From Planctomycetota bacterium (GTDB lineage Bacteria; Planctomycetota; J058): a stretch of DNA of 64,000 nt. The stretch covers positions 496,001 to 560,000 of the forward strand of contig JAMLIC010000001.1 in NCBI GenBank assembly GCA_023954375.1. Direction: 5' to 3'. Under the pieces are notes generated by a model that was not told the origin of the DNA, searched no databases, and saw nothing but the letters and a program-made list of their open reading frames with translations. Within the stretch, counting starts at the first letter, position 1. Each line of letters begins with the position of its first letter. Below are positions 1 to 7,700 of this stretch, one piece after another. A program made the translations under genes and the position numbers.

Positions 1-357
1 TCGAGCGTCCTGCTGGCGGGGCTCGAGGCCGACTCGATCGTCCGGCGCATGACGACCAAGCGGCTGATCCCGCCGCCGGGGGAGGGGCCCTCGCTGACCA
101 AGGCGGGCTTCTTCGACCCTGGCGCGATGAACCTGACCCGCGACGGCGCCATGATCGGGCCCGAGGCGCGCGCCGCGTGGGAGGCCGAGCGCGCGCAGCG
201 CGAGCGCGAGGCCCCGCGCCACGGTCGCTCGCGCCGGGGCTGGCTCGGCCTCGTGGTGGCGCTCCTGGCGGTCCTCCTGGCCCTGCTCGCCCTGTGGCGC
301 GCGGGGGCCTTCGCCGCGCCGACGAACCAGGCACCGGAGGGGGTTGGGCCCCGGTGA
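1..357 (+). CDS. C-terminal end of an unknown tail-anchored protein (5' truncated by the window)
   Basis: The frame is open from the first base, so the true start lies outside the window; an internal ATG at 49 should not be taken as the start. What is visible is a polar stretch rich in Arg/Glu, then a basic hinge and one hydrophobic helix (about 20 Leu/Val/Ala residues) close to the C-terminus, followed by a short tail. This looks like a membrane anchor at the C-terminal end. The stop overlaps the GTG start of the next gene (GTGA), so the two are co-transcribed with the sigma-like factor. I do not recognise the family. Confidence 0.6.
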   Translation, partial: SSVLLAGLEADSIVRRMTTKRLIPPPGEGPSLTKAGFFDPGAMNLTRDGAMIGPEARAAWEAERAQREREAPRHGRSRRGWLGLVVALLAVLLALLALWRAGAFAAPTNQAPEGVGPR

Positions 358-926
358 CCGCGGACCTCGACGTCCACCTGTCCGGGGTCCAGGCCGGCGA
401 CGCGCAGGCGTTCGCCGCCTGGATGGTCGGCGCGGAGCCCTCGCTCCGGCGGGGGCTCCGCGCCTTCGCCCGGCAGGTGGACGTCGAGGCCGTCCTGCAG
501 GAGGCGCTCCTGCGCGCCTGGCAGGTCGCGCCCCGGCTGGTGCCCGACGGGCGGCCGAACGCCTTCCTCCGCTTCACGCAGCGGATCGCCTGGAACCTCT
601 CGGTCGACGAGGTGCGCCGCCAGGCCCGCAGCACCCCGGTCGACCCCGAGGTCCTCGCGGCCGGCGTCGACGAGGCCCAGCAGCTGGACGACCGCCCGCC
701 CGACCCGCTCCTGCGCGAGGCGATCGGGCGCTGCCGCGAGAAGCTCCCGCCTCGCCCGGCGCAGGCGCTCGCGGCGCGCCTCGACGGCGGGCTGCCCGAC
801 GCCACGCTGGCGGAGCGGCTCGGCATGACGAAGAACACCTTCCTGCAGAACGTCACCCGCGCGCGCAAGCTGCTCCTCGAGTGCCTCGCGCGCGCCGGGA
901 TCGACCTGGCCTCGGAGCTGGGATGA
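354..926 (+). CDS. RNA polymerase sigma factor, sigma-70/ECF-like
   Basis: A 190-residue protein of the size and layout of an ECF-type sigma factor. An N-terminal region-2-like helix block contains a VLQEALLRAWQ segment, followed by helices with FTQRIAWNLSVDEVRRQ (typical -10 recognition region). After a variable linker comes a region-4-like helix-turn-helix near the end (ALAARLDGGLPDATLAERLG, then TKNTFLQNVTRARKLL). It should recruit RNA polymerase to a specific promoter set. The GTG start is chosen because it overlaps the previous stop in the usual GTGA arrangement and the family begins here. Its stop overlaps the next ATG (ATGA). The upstream membrane protein or the downstream small protein could be its regulator, but neither is a recognisable anti-sigma factor. 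Confidence 0.8.
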   Translation: MTADLDVHLSGVQAGDAQAFAAWMVGAEPSLRRGLRAFARQVDVEAVLQEALLRAWQVAPRLVPDGRPNAFLRFTQRIAWNLSVDEVRRQARSTPVDPEVLAAGVDEAQQLDDRPPDPLLREAIGRCREKLPPRPAQALAARLDGGLPDATLAERLGMTKNTFLQNVTRARKLLLECLARAGIDLASELG

Positions 927-1144
927 CCGCCCGCGACGACGAGGCCGAGCTGATCGAGGAGGCGGCCGGCGCCTACAGGCCGCCGCGCCTGGGGACGTCG
1001 CCCGCCTGGCACGACCTCTCGCCCGAGGGGCGCGAGGCGGCCTACCGCCTCTCGGTCCAGATGCGCGCGCTCGAGGCGGCGCTCGACCCGCGGGGGCGCT
1101 CGGGCACGGTGCAGGCCGTGCTGCGACGCCTGGGCGCGCGGTGA
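923..1144 (+). CDS. Small unknown protein in the sigma-factor operon
   Basis: A 73-residue acidic-then-basic protein whose ATG overlaps the stop of the sigma-like gene, so the two are probably translated together. It has an N-terminal acidic helix, a central Pro/Trp-containing segment and a C-terminal basic helix. There is no membrane segment and no Cys/His zinc motif of the kind found in soluble anti-sigma factors. Its tight coupling suggests a partner or modulator of the sigma factor, but that is inference from position only. No family recognised. Confidence 0.6.
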   Translation: MTARDDEAELIEEAAGAYRPPRLGTSPAWHDLSPEGREAAYRLSVQMRALEAALDPRGRSGTVQAVLRRLGAR

Positions 1145-1304
1145 GCCCGCCGTCGAGGACCACGGTCAAGGCGCAACCCTCGTCGCCGACCCGCCCGGGC
1201 CACCGGCGGCATGGAGCAACGTCGATCACACCGGTGCGGAAACCGCTCGCCCTCCGGTGCCCCCCGCGGTAGGGTGTCTCCCCGGGTTGGACGAGGGAGG
1301 GTCC

Positions 1305-2552
1305 GTGGTCGAGCGGCGCGAGTTCCGCAGGCACCGGGTCGGCGGCAACGTCGAGTTCACCTCCGTGCACGGCTCGGGGTCGGTCCCGGGCGAGCGGGCG
1401 ACGGTCCTCGACTGCAGCCTCGGCGGCGCGCGGCTTCGCGTGCGCAGCCCGCGGCGGCGCCTGTTCAAGGCGGTCCCCCCCTGCCTCGCGCCGCACGACT
1501 CGGTCACGTGCGTCCTGCGCCTGGCCCCGGACTACCAGGACATCGAGATCTTCGCCGAGGTGGTGCGCGTCGCGCGCCGCGAGGACGAGCCCGACGACCT
1601 CGACGTCGGCCTGCGCTTCTTCCACGACGTCGCCCGGCGCAGCCACGCCGAGCGGCCCATGGCCCGCCTGGCGCGGATCATCGAGCCCGACTGGTCGGCC
1701 GAGGAGCGCGCGGCGGCGCTCCTGGCCGCCGAGTCGCGGTCGAGCGGGCGCGCCACGGACGACGAGGCCGCGCCGGCGCCGGCCGAGCCCGCGCGGGCGA
1801 GCCGGCGCGCGCCGGTGGCTGACGCCGACGCGGCCGACGCGCCGCGCGCGCCCGAGCGCAGCGGCCGCCTCGGGCAGCGCCTCTCGCGCCAGGGCGAAGC
1901 GCTCCCGACCCCCGACCCGCGCAAGAGCCAGCGCGCCGCGCGCGCGGCCAGCCAGCGCCTCGAGCGCCCGGCGGCCGAGCCCCGCGCCACGAGCCAGCGC
2001 CTCGAGCGCCCGGCGGCCGCGAGCCAGCGCCTCGAGCGTCCGGCGGCGAGCCAGCGGGTTCGCCGCGCGGTCAGCGATCGCATCGACGCCACGCCCGCCG
2101 CGGCGCCAGGGTGCGAGGAGCGCGCCAGCCGGCGGCTCCGCCGCGAGCCCGAGGCGCCGGCCCGCGTCAGCGGCCGCCTCGTGGGCGTCCGGCACGAGGC
2201 GGCCGCGCCGCCGCGCCCGGTCGCCGAGAGCGACAGCGAGGTCGTGGCCTGGGCCTCCTCGCGCCTCACCGCGGCGGCGCCCGCGGCCGAGCGCGTGGCG
2301 ACCGCCGACGACGAGGTCACCGTCCGCGGCAGCGCGCGCCTCACGGGCGGCGAGGCCGTGATCGAGCTGCCGGGCGCGTTCACGGCCCGCGCGCGCGAGG
2401 CCGGCCTCACCGCCCACGTCACGCCGACGGCCGACTGCGCCGGCCTCTACGTGGCCGAGCGCTCCCCCGCGCGGCTCGTCGTGCGCGAGCTCGGCGGCGG
2501 GCGGGGCGCGGCGACGTTCGACTACCTCGTCGTCGCCATTCGCCGCGCCTGA
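1305..2552 (+). CDS. PilZ-domain protein with SxR[LVI] repeat linker and C-terminal beta domain
   Basis: A 415-residue protein. Residues about 1-125 have the PilZ signatures RREFRRHR (RxxxR type) and DCSLGGARLR (DxSxxG), so it probably binds cyclic di-GMP. Residues about 150-340 form a low-complexity Ala/Arg linker in which SxR[LVI] recurs about nine times, three of them inside a nearly identical SQRLERPAA unit (DNA 1951-2049). The last ~70 residues form a separate beta-rich module (VIELPGAFTARAREAG, LYVAERSP, FDYLVVAIRR). It resembles a C-terminal module with LYVAxxS and FDYxVxAxR motifs that I associate with large secreted or surface proteins. The GTG at 1305 is preferred over an upstream in-frame ATG because GAGGGAGG lies a few bases before it. 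Its end overlaps the convergent DoxX-like gene by 31 bases. Confidence 0.8.
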   Translation: MVERREFRRHRVGGNVEFTSVHGSGSVPGERATVLDCSLGGARLRVRSPRRRLFKAVPPCLAPHDSVTCVLRLAPDYQDIEIFAEVVRVARREDEPDDLDVGLRFFHDVARRSHAERPMARLARIIEPDWSAEERAAALLAAESRSSGRATDDEAAPAPAEPARASRRAPVADADAADAPRAPERSGRLGQRLSRQGEALPTPDPRKSQRAARAASQRLERPAAEPRATSQRLERPAAASQRLERPAASQRVRRAVSDRIDATPAAAPGCEERASRRLRREPEAPARVSGRLVGVRHEAAAPPRPVAESDSEVVAWASSRLTAAAPAAERVATADDEVTVRGSARLTGGEAVIELPGAFTARAREAGLTAHVTPTADCAGLYVAERSPARLVVRELGGGRGAATFDYLVVAIRRA

Positions 2553-2974
2553 CGCGGCGCGCGCGGCGGGGGCGCGGCCCGGTCGATCGCGCGCAGCGGC
2601 TCGCGCCGCGCGGTCGCCAGCCGCGCCAGGCTGAAGGCGGTAGCCGCCAGGGCGAGGTCGCGCACGGCGATGTCGTACCAGCCCCCGATCAGCAGGTTGC
2701 AGGCCGTCACCACGAACCACCCGCAGAGCACGTAGCCGAACACGCGCGTCGCGCCCGAGAGGAGCGCGATGCCGATCAGCAGCTCCACGACGCCGGCCGT
2801 GGCGACGACGCCCACGGCCCCCCCGCCGAGCAGGTCGCGCAGCTCGGGGGCCAGGTAGAGCCGCCAGTCGGCCAGCAGCCCGACGAACTTGTCGGCCCCG
2901 ACGGCCACGGACATCACGCCCAGGGTCGCGCGGAGCAGCTGGTAGACGCTCTCGAGCTTCTGCGGGATCAGCAC
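2522..2974 (-). CDS. DoxX-like integral membrane protein
   Basis: A 150-residue protein with four hydrophobic segments: near the N-terminus around ATLGVMSVAVG, two in the middle (GVVATAGVVELLIGIALLSG and FGYVLCGWFVVTACNLLIGG) and one at DLALAATAFSLARLA. The arrangement is that of small DoxX/DUF-type quinone-associated membrane proteins. The start is a GTG six bases after AGGAGG. The C-terminal ~25 residues are basic and probably cytoplasmic. It stands alone, convergent with the PilZ gene, with a repeat array upstream. DoxX-like family membership is likely; the precise role (respiratory-chain accessory, detoxification) cannot be read from the sequence. Confidence 0.7.
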   Translation of the reverse strand: MLIPQKLESVYQLLRATLGVMSVAVGADKFVGLLADWRLYLAPELRDLLGGGAVGVVATAGVVELLIGIALLSGATRVFGYVLCGWFVVTACNLLIGGWYDIAVRDLALAATAFSLARLATARREPLRAIDRAAPPPRAPRQARRMATTR

Positions 2975-3025
2975 GTGACCTCCTCGTCCGGCGCGTCCGG
3001 TGAGCGAAGCGGGTGCCGCCGGAAC

Positions 3026-3157
3026 GTTAGCTGTTAGCTGTTAGCTGTTAGCTGTTAGCTGTTAGCTGTTAGCTGTTAGCTGTTAGCTGTTAGCTGTTAG
3101 CTGTTAGCTGTTAGCTGTTAGCTGTTAGCTGTTAGCTGTTAGCTGTTAGCTGTTAGC
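3026..3157 (+). repeat. Tandem heptanucleotide array, unit GTTAGCT (about 19 copies)
   Basis: An uninterrupted run of the 7-mer GTTAGCT fills 132 bases between the DoxX-like and HIT genes. The unit is AT-rich compared with everything around it and contains the palindrome TAGCTA across unit joins (AGCT core). There are no spacers, so it is not a CRISPR array. It resembles the short tandemly repeated sequences seen in intergenic regions of cyanobacteria and other bacteria; copy number is likely to vary between strains. Confidence 0.95.
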
Positions 3158-3175
3158 CCTTGGTCGCGCGTCGCC

Positions 3176-3280
3176 AATGGCCAACGGCTAATGGCCAACG
3201 GCTAATGGCCAACGGCTATTGGCCAACGGCTAATGGCCAACGGCTAATCGCCAATAGCTAGCAGCTAATGGCTAATGGCT
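3176..3280 (+). repeat. Tandem 14-mer array, unit AATGGCCAACGGCT, decaying into 7-mers
   Basis: Units occupy 3176-3189, 3190-3203, 3204-3217, 3218-3231 (one change) and 3232-3245. They are followed by a degenerate copy at 3246-3259 and then AATGGCT-like half-units up to the end of the HIT gene. The half-unit length is seven, the same period as the adjacent GTTAGCT array, and both keep a GCTAA/TTAGC core, so the two arrays probably share an origin. Confidence 0.9.
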
Positions 3281-3285
3281 TCTGG

Positions 3286-3780
3286 CTACGCGTCCGGCCC
3301 GGCGAACGGCGTCGCCTTCGGGTCACGGCCCGGTCGGTGCCGCTCGCCGCGCTCCCCCGCCTCGCCCGGCATGGACCGCGCCTCGCGGCTCGTGCGCGCC
3401 CGGCGGGCGCCCGTGTCCCCGCCGCGCGCCACGAGCGGCCCGAGCTCGCCGCCCCCGAGCACGTGCACGTGCAGGTGCGGCACCTGCTGGCCCGCGTCCG
3501 CGCCGACGTTGACGAGCACGCGGTAGCCGGTCCGGTCCACCCCCAGGCGCGCCGCCGTCTCGTCGATCGCCCGGAAGAAGCCCGCGATCTGCTCCGGCGC
3601 CGCCTCGCGCGTGAACTGCTCCAGCGTCTCGTAGTGGCCCTTGGCGAGGACCAGCGCGTGGTAGGGCGCCTGCGGGTCCTGGTCGTTGATCGCCAGCGCG
3701 AACTCGTTCTCGAACACCCTCTCGCACGCGAGCTCGCCGCGGAGGATCCTGGCGAAGGGGTTGCCCTGGTCGTAGGCCAC
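3286..3780 (-). CDS. HIT (histidine triad) family nucleotide-binding hydrolase
   Basis: A 164-residue protein. Residues 1-110 are a standard HIT domain: NPFARILRGE at the N-terminus, then the triad HLHVHVLGG with His102, His104 and His106. HIT proteins of this Hint type hydrolyse nucleoside phosphoramidates or adenylates in the cytoplasm. Most family members end soon after the triad; this one continues for about 50 residues with a basic, low-complexity tail that reaches into the repeat array. The tail may be unconserved read-through of a lost stop. The GTG start is preceded by GGAGAGGAG. The 425-base region upstream holds an inverted repeat but no gene. Confidence 0.88.
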   Translation of the reverse strand: MAYDQGNPFARILRGELACERVFENEFALAINDQDPQAPYHALVLAKGHYETLEQFTREAAPEQIAGFFRAIDETAARLGVDRTGYRVLVNVGADAGQQVPHLHVHVLGGGELGPLVARGGDTGARRARTSREARSMPGEAGERGERHRPGRDPKATPFAGPDA

Positions 3781-3910
3781 GGGAGTCTCCTCTCCTGGGC
3801 GCGCGCGTCCCCCCGCGGCCGCTCGCCGCGCCGCGCGCGCCGCCTCGCCCGGAGAGGGGCATCGGCCGTGCCAGCGCGGTCAGGAGTCACAGCTCCACGT
3901 CCTGGCTCCT

Positions 3911-4012
3911 CATGGGACACGAAGGCAACGGAGGAGGACGGAGGGCACGGAGGAGCGTGAGGACGAGACCCTCCTTGACCTTCGTGGACCTTCGTTGCCT
4001 CCGTGTCCCATG
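3911..4012. repeat. Imperfect long inverted repeat, REP-like (copy 1 of 3)
   Basis: Two arms of about 44 bases face each other. Each is built from reiterated ACGGAGG/ACGAAGG words and begins CATGGGACACG; the central loop is around 13 bases. Related hairpins with the same GGACACGGAGGCAAC and CACGGAGGNCACGGAGG words recur at 48524-48586 and 50475-50537. All three are intergenic. Similar ACGGAGG hairpins are common in genomes of several environmental phyla, but their mobilising enzyme is not in this window. Confidence 0.8.
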
Positions 4013-4157
4013 TGAGCCTAAACGCTCGACGAGTCACAGCGGCCGTCGCTTGTCTTGATGGCCACGTCCGGGCACACGGCCCGATGCTCCGATCCGCAGT
4101 GACGCACCTGTCGCCCTCGCTCCGGCCGCTTCGCGGCCTCCGCTCGGGGATGCGCGC

Positions 4158-4198
4158 CACCGCTCGATCTGCTCGCTTCGCTCGCAGATCAAGCGGTG
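4158..4198 (-). terminator. Hairpin just downstream of the lipoprotein gene, likely terminator
   Basis: A 15-base stem with one mismatch (4158-4172 with 4184-4198) and an 11-base loop containing TTCG lies eight bases past the minus-strand stop at 4206. There is no clear U-tract, which is common in very GC-rich genomes. Confidence 0.5.
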
Positions 4199-4205
4199 AG
4201 CGCGG

Positions 4206-4790
4206 TCACTCGCCCGTCGCGACCTCGTCGTCGTCGGGCCAGACGTCCTGGCGGATTCCTTGATGCGCGCGCCCCCACAGCCGCGGCGCGCCCAGCACGC
4301 GCTCGCCCGTGCGCGCGTCCAGCACGAACACCTCGAGCGCCGCCCAGCCGTCCTTGATCTCGTAGCCGTAGGTCAGGTCGGGGGTGATCACGTGGGCGAA
4401 GGAGCCCGGCAGGACCGGGAGCGGCAGGGGGGGCAGGCCGATCTTGAACTCGGCCTCGTAGGGGCCGAGGGCGGCGACCCGCACCTCGACGAGCACGTCG
4501 GCCTCCTCGCGCGTGCGCGCCGGCGGGACGTCGTGCCAGGCCAGGTGGTCGCGCAGGGCCGAGCGCAGGGCGCTCCGCTCGACGTAGTCGGGGACGCCCG
4601 CGACCTCCACCCAGGCGCGGCGCCCGCGGAGCGGGCGCGGGTCGAGGCCCAGCGCGGCGCGCTCGGCGGCGAGGCTCAGGCGGAGCATGTCCTGCGGCGT
4701 GCGCGCCGTCGTCGTGTGGCGCACGCCGCCCGTGCAGCCGGCCGCGAGGGCGGCCGAGAGGCACAGCGCTCGCGCGAGCCCCGCCCTCAC
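4206..4790 (-). CDS. Predicted lipoprotein, last gene of the AsmA-like operon
   Basis: A 194-residue protein with a lipoprotein signal ending in a lipobox-like LAAGC (Cys19). The mature part is a mixed alpha/beta domain (AWVEVAGVPDYVERSALRSA, ADVLVEVRVAALGPYEAEF, FVLDARTGERVLGAPRLWG) reminiscent of small periplasmic or outer-membrane lipoproteins that carry a DUF4136-like fold; this resemblance is weak. Its GTG start overlaps the stop of the AsmA-like gene (GTGA), which suggests the two act together in the cell envelope. No catalytic motif is visible. Confidence 0.7.
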   Translation of the reverse strand: MRAGLARALCLSAALAAGCTGGVRHTTTARTPQDMLRLSLAAERAALGLDPRPLRGRRAWVEVAGVPDYVERSALRSALRDHLAWHDVPPARTREEADVLVEVRVAALGPYEAEFKIGLPPLPLPVLPGSFAHVITPDLTYGYEIKDGWAALEVFVLDARTGERVLGAPRLWGRAHQGIRQDVWPDDDEVATGE

Positions 4791-7700
4791 GGACCACCCC
4801 GGACGTTGGCGTTCGTCGCCGGCACCTCGGGCACCTCCTCGTCGACGAGCCGGACCTGCGGCGTCGCCACGACCACGCCCCCGTGGGGCGTCTCCTCGGA
4901 GGCGACGTAGCGGGCCGGCCCGAGCCGCACGCGCCGCGCGACCTCGGGGCCGCTCCGCTCGCAGAGCACCTCCCGCACGACCGCCAGCCGCGCCTCCGAG
5001 AGGGCCCGCGCCGCCGCCCGCGCGCGCCGGTCGGCGAGGCGGTCGGTGCGGCTGCCGAGGCGGTCCTCCGCCTCGAACAGCGCGCGCTCGAGCCGTCCGA
5101 GGTCGGCGTCGACCGTCTGGACGCGGGCGATCGCCCGCTGCGCCTCCATGCTCTGCCCGGCGGCGAACGCCGTGCGCGCGCGCGCGGCGAGGTCCTCGCG
5201 CTGCCAGAGGAGCGTCGCGCGCCGGCCCTGGAGCCGGGCCACCAGCGCCTCGTCCTGCGCCGGGTCGGGGCGGGTGATCTCCTGCAGCGGCTCCTCGTCG
5301 GCCATCCCGAGCTCGTGGCGCAGGAGGACCGAAAGGTCGCGGTGCCGCTCGAGGCGCCGTGACAGCCGCTGCAGGGCGCGCACGGAGGCGGGGTCCAGGT
5401 CGACCCGCCCCGGCTCGAAGCCCACGGCGACCGGCGCCAGGTCGCGGTCCCGCCAGCCGAAGAGCTCGAACGGGGTGATCAGGTCGAGGAGCCACCACAC
5501 CGGCCGCAGCACGCGGAACGGGACCGACGCGCCGGCGCGGACCGACTGGCGGCCGATCGCCTCGACGACGCCGCGCGCGATCGCGCCCCGGCCGATCCCC
5601 TCGGCCGGGACCACGGTCTCGACGTCGAGCCGGATCCTCCCGCGCTCGTCGCGGAGCAGGAACAGGAACGTGTCCAGGGTGACGGGCACCTTGAGGAGGC
5701 GCGCGATCGGCCCGTCGTCGGGCTCGGTCAGGCTCAGGTCCTCGATCACGGCCCCGAGCCGCGCGTCGGCCGCGCCCCCCTCCTCGAAGTCGATCCGCAG
5801 GTCGAAGTCGACGACGCCGTCGCTCACGTCCACGCCCCCCGCCGCGGCGTACCCGATCAGCCCGCGCACGTCGAAGGTGCGCACGCTCGCGCTCATGCGC
5901 CCCGTCAGCGCGGGATAGGGGCTCAGGACCCCGCGCGCGCTCAGCTCGTCGAACAGCGGGCGGTGATCGATCTGCTGCCGCCGGCGCCCGCCCGCGATCA
6001 GCCGCACCGCGCTGCGCACCGCGCCCGTGATGCGCCCGAGCCCGCGCGGCGGCCGCGGCGGCAGGGCGACCGGCCCCGAGAAGGCGAGGAGGTTGAAGCT
6101 CAGCGGGCGCGGCGCCGGGGCGCGGCCCTGGAGCGCGAGCGTGTCGAGGCCGCCCACGTCGAGCTCGACCCCGCGCAGCGGGAGGACGAAGGGCGGCGTG
6201 ACCGTCCGGTCGGTGAACGTGCCCGAGAGGTTGACGACCCCGAGCTGCCGCACGTGCAGGTCGAACCCCGGCTCCTCCACCTCCGGCGGCGGCTCCTCCG
6301 GCCCCGGCTTGAACACCACGTTGCCCACCTGCCAGCCCTCGGTGACGCGCGTGACGGTGAGGCGCGGGCGGTGGACCTCGAGCACGCGCACGTCGACGCG
6401 CTGCCCGCCGGGGTAGAGCCGGTCGATGTCGGCGAACACCTCGTCGATGAGGATGAGCGCCAGCCCGCGGGGTCCGCCCTCGCGCAGGGCGAGCCCGCTC
6501 ACCTCGACGCGGGCCCCGAACCCCCGCTCGAGGAACGTGAAGTCGAGCGGGTCGGTGCGCCGGGTGCGCAGGCCCACGCGCGCGGTCAGGCGCAGGTGGC
6601 CGTCGCGCAGCTCGCGGCCGTCGAGGCGGTCGGCCAGCGCCGGCGACATCTCCACGAGCCCCTGGCCGCGCAGCCCCTCGGCCTCGAGCTCGAGCTCGAA
6701 CTCCGGGTCGGCCGTCAGCGGGTCGCCCGCGAGCCGCACGCGCACCTCGCGCGCGAGCGGCGCGAGCGCGCCGCCGAGCTCGAGGCGCGGCAGCGGGCGC
6801 TCGCGCCCGGGCGGCCCGAGGAGCTCGAGCTCGTCGGGGGTGGCCAGGCGCAGGCCGGTGCCGCTGGCGACGACGCGGCCGTCCGCCTCGTCGACCACGC
6901 GCAGGCGCTCGACCTCGACGTCGACGGCGCCGAGCTGGATCAGCGGCCGCTGCGGCGGCGGCGTCCCCGGCGCGGGGCGCGGCGCGGGCGGGGGCGGGGG
7001 CGCGCCCGGGTCGCCCGGCGTGACGACGGGGACCCCGGCCACGCGGATGACGTCCCCGTCCAGCCCGACCTCGACGAACGCGACCCGGCCGCCCGCCCGC
7101 TCGATCCGCAGGCGCCGGACCGGGTCGAGGCGGGGGGCGTCGAGGACGACGGCCGGCGCGTCGAGGAGGAGCCGCTCGCCGTCGTGCACGGTCACCTCGT
7201 CGAGCTCGACCTTCAGGGCGGACGCGCGCTCGTCGAGCCGGCGCAGGTCGACCTCCAGGGCGCCGCGCACGCGCCCGTCCTCGAGCGCCAGCGCCGGGAC
7301 GTAGGCCTGGAGGCCTGCGCCGCGCACCCCGCGCGCATCGAGCTCCAGCCGCGCCTGCGCCCGCTCCGGCCCGAGCGCGACCCGGCCGCCCAGGAGGACG
7401 CGGTCGACGGCCCCGGGGGCCTGGGCGACGAGCCGCACGTCGCCCGCCGGCCGATCGCCCCGGGTGGTGAGGTCGTGCGCCACGAGGTCGACGACGACCG
7501 GCTGCGCCTCGACGGGGGGCGTGGTGACGAGGTCCGTCCACTCGAGCTCGAGCCCGGTCACCCGCGCCCGCTCGACCGTGACCGGCGGCAGGTCCAGGAG
7601 CGCCTGCCCGGGCGGGCCGTCGGGCGCGTCGTCCGCGTCGGGCGCGTCGTCGTCCGCCTCGACCCACAGGCCCGCCACCCGGAGCGCCGCCGGTCCCAGG

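Noticed and set aside
3026..3280. CRISPR array
   Set aside because: Pure tandem repeats without unique spacers, and no cas genes in the window.
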